Assembly (NCBI GenBank): GCA_963814435.1
Contig: CAWFCV010000023.1
Location: forward strand, 62,001-126,000
Reading direction: 5' to 3'
Source of the DNA: JAEUPI01 sp963814435
GTDB lineage: Bacteria > Pseudomonadota > Gammaproteobacteria > Burkholderiales > Burkholderiaceae_C
Length of the DNA: 64,000 bases
Part shown: positions 56,916 through 64,000 of the stretch, piece by piece
Layout: each line of letters starts with the position of its first letter
Position numbering within the stretch: position 1 is the stretch's first letter
Position numbers and translations under genes: made by a program
The notes under the pieces: model-generated
What the model saw: only the letters and a program-made list of their open reading frames with translations
Told to the model about the DNA's origin: nothing
Databases searched by the model: none

Positions 56916-57978
56916 TCACGTCAGCGGCGCCACGCCGAGGTCCGCCGCCACGCCGTCCAGCGTCTTGCGCAGCGCGCCACCGAGCGCAATGCCGTCGCGT
57001 CGCTGCGCGACGCGCTTGGCGTGACTCTGCTCTCCGGGCAGCCAGATGCGCTCGACCTGCGGCATTCGCGGGCTCGCGCGCAGGTCGCGCACGACGACGT
57101 CGACCCGGCGCTTGAACGCCGCCACGTCGCCGAAGGCGGCCGGGTCGATCATCGCGATGGCCTGGCCGGTGTTGGTGGTGCTCGTGAAGTCGCGATTGAA
57201 GTCGATCACCTCGCGGCCCATCGCCGCGCCATTCAAGGTGCCGGCGAGCAGGCCGACGATCAGCGACAGGCCGTAACCCTTGTAGCCGCCGATCGGCAGC
57301 AGGAAGCCGTCGTCGGCCCGCTTCGGGTCGAGCAGCGGCCGGCCCTGGCGGTCGATCATCCAGCCCTCGGGCATCATCTCGCCGCGCTGCGCCTTGGCCT
57401 TCACCTTGCCATAGGCGGCGACGGTGGTGGCCATGTCGAGCACCACCGGCGGTTTCGTCGAGCGTGGGCACCGCGACGGCGATCGGGTTGGTGGACAGCA
57501 GCATCTCCAGCCCGCCCCACGGCGGCAGGTGGTTGGCGTTGCCGACCGCGAAATACAGCCCGATCATGTCGTGCGGCAGCGCCATGCGCGCATACAGCGA
57601 GGCCGGGCCGGCGTGGTTGCTGAGGCGCGCGCCGACCCAGGCCATGCCCGCGCTGCGCGCCTTGACGGCGGCCAGTTGCGCGGCACGCGACATCACCAGG
57701 TGGCCCATCCCGTTGTCGCCGTCGATCAGCGCCGTGGCGGCGCGCTCCTCGACGACGCGGATGTCGGGCTGCAGATTGATGCCGCCGGCGCGGATGCGCT
57801 TGACGTACGGCGCGAGCCGGATCACGCCATGGCCGTCCGAGCCCTGCAGGTCGGCCTCGGTCATCAGCGCCGCGACAACGGCCGCGTCGGCCGGCGGCAT
57901 GCCCACGGCGACCAAGGCGCGGGCGATGAAATCGCGCAGCGCTTCGGCGCGCACCGATGTCGTCGTGGGCCCGGACAC
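56916..57978 (-). CDS. Malate/L-lactate dehydrogenase-family (Ldh) oxidoreductase (one frame break)
   Basis: A ~354-residue enzyme of the LDH2/MDG oxidoreductase family. The N-terminus is VRAEALRDFIARALVAVGMP, then LQGSDGHGVIRLAPYVKRIR with the catalytic His region, and NHAGPASLYARMALPHDMIG. An extra base near 57452 shifts the frame; removal gives DEPPVVLDMATTVAAYGKVK. The C-terminus has LLPIGGYKGYGLSLIVGLLA. It reduces a 2-oxo acid or oxidises a 2-hydroxy acid with NAD(P). The GTG start at 57978 is chosen as the first in frame with the family. Confidence 0.82.
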
Positions 57979-58177
57979 GTCAGCGCCTCTGGCCGTTCGC
58001 CGCCGGGGTGTATCGACTCTTCGGCACCGCGCGCTCCAACCGGTGTGAATGGGGTTCCGGCAGCGCCGTCGCGACCGCCACCTTTCACATTGTGCGCGAT
58101 CGACGGGGTCACGCGCGCCGGTGCCGCCCGTCGAGGCGCGGTGGCATAGTGCCGTCATCCGCGCCAACGAGGACGTC

Positions 58178-58822
58178 ATGGACATCGCCGACCGCCTGCA
58201 CGCCTGCCACAGCTCGGTGGTCCACGACGTGATGAAAGACCTCGGGCTGCCGATCCGCGTGCTGCCGCGCACGATCGTCGGGCTGGAGCCGGCGATGAAG
58301 GCGGCGGGCCCGGTGTTCACCGTGCGCGGCCGGCCCGACCCGACGCTGGACAAGCACACCTCGCTGTACGAATGGGCCGGGCTGCTGTCGCGCGTCCCGC
58401 GCGGCCGCGTCGTCGTCTGCCAGCCGCAGGACGACGTGCGCGCGCTGTTCGGCGGCCTGTCGGCCGAGGCGCTGGCCATCAAGGGCGTGCGCGGCTACAT
58501 CGTCGACGGCGGCTGCCGCGACGTGCAGGCGATCGCGGACCAGCGGTTCCCGGTGTTCGCGCGCTTTCGCACGCCGATCGACATCGTCTGCGCCTGGCGC
58601 GCCGAAGCCTTCGACGAACCGGTGGCCATCGGCGGGCAGCAGGTCTTGCCCGACGACCACGTGCTGGCCGATCGCGACGGCATCGTGCTGATCGGCGCTG
58701 CGCATCTGGCGCAGGTGGTCGGCGCCGCCGAGAAGAAGATGTCCACCGAGGGCGACATGGTGCGGGCCATCCGCGCCGGCGAGGACCCGCAGGCCGCGTA
58801 CATGAAGTATCGTGTGTTCTGA
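58178..58822 (+). CDS. RraA-family protein (4-hydroxy-4-methyl-2-oxoglutarate aldolase-like)
   Basis: A 214-residue RraA-fold protein: HSSVVHDVMKDLGLPIRVLP, GPVFTVRGRPDPTLDK, GGLSAEALAIKGVRGYIVDG and GCRDVQAIADQRFPVFARFR. The GGCRD loop carries the metal/substrate residues of HMG/CHA aldolases. It would cleave a branched 2-oxo-4-hydroxy acid into pyruvate and another carbonyl. It is divergent from the Ldh-Bug-TPP operon, with which it probably shares a pathway. Confidence 0.85.
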   Translation: MDIADRLHACHSSVVHDVMKDLGLPIRVLPRTIVGLEPAMKAAGPVFTVRGRPDPTLDKHTSLYEWAGLLSRVPRGRVVVCQPQDDVRALFGGLSAEALAIKGVRGYIVDGGCRDVQAIADQRFPVFARFRTPIDIVCAWRAEAFDEPVAIGGQQVLPDDHVLADRDGIVLIGAAHLAQVVGAAEKKMSTEGDMVRAIRAGEDPQAAYMKYRVF

Positions 58823-58974
58823 CCCCGGCGAACCTTGCTGCCGCGCCATCGTGAGGCAATTCGAGGGTGTTGGACGAGCGGCTGACCGTCCGAACGCAAC
58901 CGAGCGCTCCTTCGATGTCGTTGCTTTGTACGGTGTCGCACAGACAGACGGTCGCGGCCTCGCGATGGTCGCCT

Positions 58975-59541
58975 ATGCAGATCCGCAGCGTCACGAATTT
59001 GGTCGCAACTCTGCTCGCGCGCGCGCACCGTCAGTGGACAGCTGCATCGCGCTCCGCTCCCGACGCCGCGCGGCACAAGTTGCCCGTCGCGGCAGCGGCG
59101 AGGCCCGAGCAACACCGATCGACGAGCCCCTGGGGTCCAACATCGCTGCGCGTCCTGATCGTCGATGACTGCTCCGATCACCGGTCGCGCACGCGCGAAC
59201 TGCTCGCGCAGTTTGGCATCGAGCCGACGATGGCATGCAACGGTGCGCAGGCGGTGGAACTCGCCAGTGGGCAGACGTTCGACATCATCTTCATGGATCT
59301 TGCGATGCCGGTGATGGATGGATTTGCAGCAACCTTGAACATCCGGCGGCTCGAAACCGAGCAGCCGCAGCGACCTTACGTTCCCGTGATCGCATACACC
59401 TCAGGGAGTCTTCCTTCCGACGAATTGCTCCGCCGAATCGGTTTCGACCACGCGTTGAAGAAACCATGCAACGCCGACACGATGCAGGCCTGCCTGCAGC
59501 GTTGGTGTCCGGCCGCGTTGGCACAAACGGCACCTCAGTAG
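58975..59541 (+). CDS. CheY-like single-domain response regulator
   Basis: After a basic ~65-residue leader the receiver domain begins: LRVLIVDDCSDHRSRTRELL (acidic pair), phospho-acceptor in IIFMDLAMPVMDGFAATLNI, VIAYTSGSLPSDELL and HALKKPCNADTM (Lys). It is probably a phosphorelay intermediate or output for a kinase elsewhere. The start is uncertain; in-frame ATGs at 58867 and 58915 would extend it. No kinase gene is next to it. Confidence 0.7.
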   Translation: MQIRSVTNLVATLLARAHRQWTAASRSAPDAARHKLPVAAAARPEQHRSTSPWGPTSLRVLIVDDCSDHRSRTRELLAQFGIEPTMACNGAQAVELASGQTFDIIFMDLAMPVMDGFAATLNIRRLETEQPQRPYVPVIAYTSGSLPSDELLRRIGFDHALKKPCNADTMQACLQRWCPAALAQTAPQ

Positions 59542-59559
59542 GTTGGCGTCGGGACGTGC

Positions 59560-60117
59560 TCAGCGGTAGCGCCTGAGCAGCGTGTAGCTGCCGTCGACCA
59601 TGGACTGCACGAGTGCATAGCCGGTCACGCGCCAGCGCACCGGCTCGGCCGACGCCAGCGGCTGCGATGCGGCGCTGCGCCGCGCCAGCGTGACGTGGGG
59701 CCTGAAGGCACGGCGCTCCACGGGCATCGCCTGGCGCAGCAAGGCGGCGGCCAGATCGGCGTGCAGCTGGTGCAGAGGCCGAGGCACGGTGCGCGGCCGC
59801 AGCACTGCAAGCCCGCCGCGCCAATGCTCGGCCACGTCGAGGTGCAATTCGAAGGCGCGCACCGGGACCTGCAGCGCCGTCACGATCTCGGCAAGCCGCG
59901 CGAGTGGCACGCTGCCGATGAAGTGCAGCGTCAGGTGCAGTTTGTCGGTCGCCGTGGGCGACGCGCCGGCCGGCCACGGCGTGCGGTCGCGACACGCGGC
60001 CAGCGCCTGGCGCACACGCGGGCCGGGCCACAGGGCGATGAACAGGCGCACGGATGAACCTGCCCGCGCAGCGCTCGGCGGCGGCGTCGGGCGCTGCCGG
60101 GCAGCGGTCACCGGCAC
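59560..60117 (-). CDS. thpR: RNA 2',3'-cyclic phosphodiesterase (2H family, ThpR-like)
   Basis: A 185-residue 2H phosphoesterase. The two catalytic HxTx motifs are HLTLHFIG (in DKLHLTLHFIGSVPLARLAE) and HVTLARRS (in RAFRPHVTLARRSAASQP). The entry strand is SSVRLFIALWPGPRVRQALA. It hydrolyses 2',3'-cyclic phosphates or ligates tRNA half molecules. The translation start could also be the GTG at the VRLFIALWP strand. It is a single gene between the CheY-like and DUF3303 genes. Confidence 0.85.
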   Translation of the reverse strand: MPVTAARQRPTPPPSAARAGSSVRLFIALWPGPRVRQALAACRDRTPWPAGASPTATDKLHLTLHFIGSVPLARLAEIVTALQVPVRAFELHLDVAEHWRGGLAVLRPRTVPRPLHQLHADLAAALLRQAMPVERRAFRPHVTLARRSAASQPLASAEPVRWRVTGYALVQSMVDGSYTLLRRYR

Positions 60118-60183
60118 ACTCGCCGCGCGAAGACGCCACCGCTACCGATGCACGGCAAACGGTGGCCATCCACGCACCGGTGC

Positions 60184-60459
60184 TCAGCGCTTGCCCAGCG
60201 ACGCCATCACCGCGCCGGCGTCCTCATCCTCCAGGCACGGCGTGACGGTGATCGGGAGCAGATCAGCCCATTGGGCCTGCCACAGATACATGGCCTTCGG
60301 GTCGTTCGACTCGCTGATGGCGAAACCCTGGCCGTTCATGCCGTGCCAGCGCCCCAGCACCTTCACGCCGGCAGGGGGTGCGCCGCCCGTCTCGAGAAAC
60401 CGCGCAACGGCGGCGTTGAACGAACCCTGCGGCACGGTCCAGTTGCTGATGAACTTCAT
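60184..60459 (-). CDS. DUF3303-domain protein
   Basis: A 91-residue ferredoxin-like alpha/beta protein: MKFISNWTVPQGSFNAAVAR, GRWHGMNGQGFAISESNDPK and WQAQWADLLPITVTPCLEDE. This matches the DUF3303 family, small proteins of unknown function in Burkholderiales and others. No partner is evident. Confidence 0.8.
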   Translation of the reverse strand: MKFISNWTVPQGSFNAAVARFLETGGAPPAGVKVLGRWHGMNGQGFAISESNDPKAMYLWQAQWADLLPITVTPCLEDEDAGAVMASLGKR

Positions 60460-60607
60460 GCGACTCTCCAGAAGTGGTCGTCAACGAGTGCGGCGGCTTG
60501 CCGTTCGGCCTCGCGGCACCCCGATCCCGTCGGCCGGCCGGGGAACCCGGCAGCGTACGCCCCATTTCGCCCGAACGGAAGCACGGCGAATTCGAGCGCC
60601 GTCTTCG

Positions 60608-60628
60608 CGGCCTGCCGCCCGCAGGCCG
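60608..60628. repeat. 8-bp perfect hairpin in the 313-bp intergenic stretch
   Basis: CGGCCTGC (60608-60615) and GCAGGCCG (60621-60628) pair around a 5-nt loop. It lies between the divergent DUF3303 and lipoprotein genes (60460-60772), a stretch with no other credible gene. A perfect AGGAGGT ribosome binding site (60762-60768) at its right end serves the lipoprotein gene. The hairpin is probably an operator or a leader structure. Confidence 0.5.
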
Positions 60629-60772
60629 GGTTGCCCGTCCGCGTCCGGCCGCGCCAGCGCGTCGCGCGTGACCTTGTACCGCTTCCGATGTGGCCGTCCG
60701 CGCGTTCAACACGACATCAGCCCGGCTGCCGCGGCTACGCTGCGCAGCAAGAGTCTCGACCAGGAGGTATCC

Positions 60773-61767
60773 ATGTTCTCGCCCTTCAGCAAAGCCCGCC
60801 GCGCGGTCGCCGCGATCCTTGCCTGTCTGACGCTGGTGATCGCCTCGTGCGGCGGCGGCGGCAGCAGCGAATCGAGCGGCACGACCTACTCGTCGGTCGC
60901 GATGGCCGGCGAGCTGATCGACTACACGATCGATACCGCCAACCTGACCTACAGCTACACCATCGTCGAAAGCCAGTTCGGGCTGACCGGTCGGACGGGT
61001 TCGGGCACCCTGACTCGCAACGGCGACGGCTCGTATTCCCCGTCGGGCATTCCGAACGCCCGCATCGTGGTGTTGCCCAACGGTCTGCTGGTGGGAGCGG
61101 TTCGCGAGCGCTTCGGCGCCAGCGTGATCACGGTGCCGATCATCGGCCTGAACAACCCGGTGACGACAACGACCGAGCTTGCCGCGACCTACAACTACAT
61201 GCACCGCGCGTGCCTCGCGGCGGTGTGCGGGGCAACCATGGCACGTTCGCGATCGCCGCGAACGGCACCTGGTCGTCATGCCCGGCGGCCAACCTGGGCG
61301 CCGGCACCTGCCCTGCGAACGGGCGCACCGGCACGCTCAACTCGCTGGGCGGCGGGCGCTGGCAGGTGATGGAAGGCGCAGCCAACGTGGGCACCGCGAT
61401 CGGCTTCAAGTCGGCCGGCCAGAACGTGCTGTTGATCGACCTGAAGGACTTGCGCGCCGGCGGCCTAGGCGTCGGCATCGTGGTCGGCGCGCAGCAGGCG
61501 CCGATCGACACGGCGCAGACCGACGGCGTGTGGGTCGCCGGCTCCTCGTCGGGCAACTGGGCCGCGTTCACCGCCACCGGCACCACCATCAACGTGACGC
61601 TGTTCGATGGCGTGCCCGTGAACGCGACCACCAGCTTCACGCCCAATTCGCCGTGGACCGGCCTGGCCACCACCGCCGCGGGCGGGGTCGGCTTCCTGGC
61701 CGGCACGGGGGTCTATGTGCTCGAGACCGCCAACGGCTATGCCGAACTCGGCGTGAAGATCCGTTGA
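60773..61767 (+). CDS. Hypothetical lipoprotein (one frame break)
   Basis: A ~331-residue secreted protein with a lipoprotein signal (AVAAILACLTLVIASCGGGG; Cys 26). The beta-rich body (LIDYTIDTANLTYSYTIVES, TGRTGSGTLTRNGDGSYSPS) breaks near 61235, and GTFAIAANGTWSSCPAANLG, TGLATTAAGGVGFLAGTGVY to the stop at 61767 follows in another frame. Repeated NLTYSYTI-type strands suggest a secreted beta-sandwich. No function is recognised. It has an AGGAGGT ribosome binding site 4 nt before the ATG. Confidence 0.65.
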
Positions 61768-61806
61768 CCGCGCCGAGGTCGTGAAGGAGCAACGCCCGCC
61801 AGCGCC

Positions 61807-63164
61807 TCAGCGCCCCGCCGCGACGCGCGCCTCCGTGACCGCGCCGTAGACCATGTTGCGCAGCACCGAGCGGTAGGGCACCCGGTTGCGCGGGCTTTGC
61901 ATCATGAAGACGACGAACAGGTCCGAAGCCGGGTCGACCCACATGTAGGTGCCGCCGGCGCCGCCCCAGGTGTATTCGCCCAGGGCGCTGGCCGAGGCCG
62001 ATTCGCCGGTGCTGGTGCGCACCGCCACGCCCAGGCCGAAGCCGTAGCCGGCGCCCGGCAGGTACAGCGGCGTGCGCACGACATTGGCGTCGATGTGGTC
62101 GGCCGGCATGTAGTCCAGCGTGCGCGGGCTCAGGTAGCGGCGGCCGTCGAGCTGGCCACCGTTGCGCAACATCATCAGGAAGCGCGCGTAGTCGGGCGCG
62201 GTGCTCACCAGGCCGCCGCCGCCGGACTCCATCTTCCCGACGATGCGCGGGTCGCTCACCGGTGCATTGACGCCGATCGAGCGGTCGTCGGCCATGGGCT
62301 CGGCCAGCCGTGCCTGGCGGGCCGGCTCGGACACATAGAAGGTGGTGTCCGGCATGCCCAGCGGATCGAACAGCCGCGCCTTCAGGTGCGCGTACAGCGT
62401 CTGGCCCGAGACGACCTCGACGACGCGGCCGAGGATGTCGGTCGAGTGGCTGTAGTCCCAGGTACTGCCGGGCTGATAGGCCAGCGGCAGCGTCGCGATG
62501 CGCTCGGCGAACTCGGCGCTCGTGAGCTCGCGGCTCGGTGGTGATGTTGCTGTCCGCGTAGGGCTTCTTGACCAGGCCCGTCGCCGAAGAAGCCATAGGT
62601 CAGCCCCGAGGTGTGGCGCATCAGGTCCTGCACCGTCATCGGCCGTCGCGGGGCCACCAGCTCGAGCGTCTTCTGCCCGTTGGCGTCGGTCTTCTCGATG
62701 CCGACCTTGACGCTGGCAAAGGCCGGGATGTAGCGCGCCACCGGGGCGTCGAGCACCAGCCGGCCCTCCTCCACCAGCATCAGCGCGGCCACGCTGACGA
62801 TGGGCTTGGTCATCGAGTAGATGCGGAAGATGTCGTCGGCCTTCATCGGCGCCGGGTTGTCAGGGCCGCGCTGGCCCATCACATCCAGGTAGGCGACCTT
62901 GCCGCCGCGCACGACCATGATCACCGCACCGGGGATCTTCTGCTGCGCCACCTCGGCGCGCAGCCAATCGCCGATGCGCGCCAGGCGCTGCGGCGACAGG
63001 CCCACCTCGTCGGGCCGGGCGGTGGGCAGGCCCTGGGCGTGCATCGCCAGTGGTGCGGCGAGCGCCATGCCGGCCAGCGCGGCCAGCATCAGCCGGCGCG
63101 CCCGGCCTGCCGGTCGCGGCACGGGCCGGCACGTGGAAACCTGGGGCCAGTGGGTGGCGGTCAT
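61807..63164 (-). CDS. Serine hydrolase, class-C beta-lactamase-like (frameshifted)
   Basis: About 450 residues with a signal (RRLMLAALAGMALAAPLAMH). The catalytic Ser-Lys motif is SMTK (in FRIYSMTKPIVSVAALMLVE). Further motifs follow as WDYSHSTDILGRVVE (YxN-like), after breaks near 62410 and 62540, and AGGTYMWVDPASDLFVVFMM near the C-terminus. Members include EstB-type esterases and D-Ala-D-Ala amidases. The ATG at 63164 has an AAGGAG ribosome binding site 8 nt upstream. Real substrates are unknown. Confidence 0.78.
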
Positions 63165-63459
63165 CGGGTCGTCTCCTTGAGCGTGTTTCGGGACATGCAG
63201 ACTTGGTTGAAGTCGCTGCACGGCGCTTCAGCGCGTTGATCGTCGCACAAAGTTCCCGTCGACCGAGCAGAGGAAGTTCAGGCGGCTCGCCGTGCGATGC
63301 ACCCGAGCGAGCGGGTTCGCCTCGGCAACGGTGGCCACAGCGTGCGTCACCGGCCGCACCGAAGAAGCGCCACGATAGACTTGCCACGCTGGCCATCGGT
63401 GCCTGCATGAGACATCACACTCGAACGCAGCGGCGAAGGCAGCCACAGGTCAACACGCG

Positions 63460-64000
63460 ATGATCGCCCGGGCCATCCTCAGCCTGATCGCATGGACACT
63501 GGCGGGCTGCGCCAGCGCGGCGGCGGCGCTGGCCGAGCCTGAGGATGCGGCCTGCCGGGTTTGCCACAAGCAGTTCGCGACGATCCGCGCCGGCAAACCT
63601 GCGCGCACCATCGGCTGTGCCGGATGCCATGCCGCGCTCGATGGCAGCGTGGTGCCGCACAAGCGTGCCAGCGCTTCCGCGATGGGCCTGAACGCCAATG
63701 GCGCTGAGAGCTGCCTGCAGTGCCACCAGAAGGCGGCCTACCTCAAGTTGCGCCACGGCAGCCTGGGGGCGGCGTGCACGGGCTGCCACAGCGCCCACGC
63801 GCCCAAGCACGGCAAGCTGCTCGATGACGACACGACCGCGGTCTGCCACACCTGCCACGATCGCAACGGCTTTTCAGGCCGGGTCACGCACAAGCCGGTG
63901 GCCAAGGGCGATTGCACCGATTGCCATGAGGTGCACGCCACCGAGCACGCCGGCCTGTTGCTGGGTGGGCCGGGCGAGGATTGCCTGACCTGTCACGCCC
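63460..64000 (+). CDS. Multiheme cytochrome c (at least seven CXXCH sites), C-terminus cut by the window edge
   Basis: The first 180 residues are present. The signal ends WTLAGCASAAAALAEPEDAA, with a possible lipobox cysteine. Seven heme sites follow: CRVCH, CAGCH, CLQCH, CTGCH, CHTCH, CTDCH and CLTCH, the last at the edge. The regular ~25-residue spacing with paired sites fits a doubled-CXXCH/decaheme-type periplasmic or outer-membrane cytochrome. It is divergent from the serine hydrolase. The partner and electron acceptor are outside the window. Confidence 0.85.
   Translation, partial: MIARAILSLIAWTLAGCASAAAALAEPEDAACRVCHKQFATIRAGKPARTIGCAGCHAALDGSVVPHKRASASAMGLNANGAESCLQCHQKAAYLKLRHGSLGAACTGCHSAHAPKHGKLLDDDTTAVCHTCHDRNGFSGRVTHKPVAKGDCTDCHEVHATEHAGLLLGGPGEDCLTCHA

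Noticed and set aside
60460..60772. Short open frames in the 313-bp gap before the lipoprotein gene
   Set aside because: None has a ribosome binding site or a recognisable protein; the stretch is better explained as a divergent promoter region with one hairpin.

Overview
The window is high-GC DNA from a betaproteobacterium, most likely a member of the Burkholderiales. The evidence is two orphan Bug-type tripartite tricarboxylate receptors, DUF1127, DUF2917, DUF3303, BPSS1780-like and DUF4148-like proteins, a MexEF-type RND pump, and the codon usage. No rRNA, tRNA, CRISPR array or replication origin was seen.

Region 1 (1-8770) is a minus-strand defence/stress island. Six toxin-antitoxin (TA) modules lie among three conserved genes: ggt (gamma-glutamyltransferase), a truncated sixA and an ABC1/UbiB-like kinase. 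The modules are parDE, AbrB/PIN (vapBC), mntA-hepT, abiE and two further AbrB/PIN pairs. Two of them are bracketed by decayed copies of the ggt 3' end, giving the order ggt - vapBC - ggt' - mntA/hepT - ggt' - 'sixA - abiE - two PIN modules - ABC1 kinase.

Region 2 (8.8-16.5 kb) holds a membrane protein, a LysR regulator divergent from an NAD(P)-binding oxidoreductase, a KDG kinase/SDR/cupin operon, and a two-component system next to a Spy-like periplasmic protein.

Region 3 (16.7-26.6 kb) holds a DUF3330 protein, an MFS transporter, a ChaN-like lipoprotein, a LysR gene beside an acyl-CoA dehydrogenase, a DUF2917/GNAT/ECF-sigma run, an LRAT-like protein, a three-repeat secreted protein, a P-loop kinase and a small receiver protein.

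Region 4 (26.6-32 kb) is one 5.3 kb gene for a hybrid histidine kinase with eight tandem PAS/PAC units.

Region 5 (32-46.6 kb) holds a flavin-binding protein, a PQQ-type sugar dehydrogenase, an epimerase-like protein, an AhpD-like protein, a diheme plus monoheme cytochrome pair, a complete RND efflux operon, an orphan OmpR-type regulator and a phospholipase D-like lipoprotein.

Region 6 (46.6-58.8 kb) holds two Bug-linked catabolic operons. The first (acyl-CoA dehydrogenase, MmgE/PrpD, VOC protein, Bug receptor) is split by an IS630-family element inserted in the dehydrogenase stop codon. The second (malate/lactate-type dehydrogenase, Bug receptor, TPP enzyme) diverges from an RraA-like aldolase. 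The rest of the window holds a CheY-like protein, a 2'-5' RNA ligase-type phosphodiesterase, a DUF3303 protein, a lipoprotein, a class-C beta-lactamase-like hydrolase, and the start of a multiheme cytochrome c cut by the right edge.

About twenty otherwise conserved genes carry frame breaks. Where the restored reading is clear, removing one base (usually G or C) repairs most of them. I therefore read most as sequencing or assembly indels, not true pseudogenes. The ggt fragments and the sixA tail are different: they are genuinely truncated.
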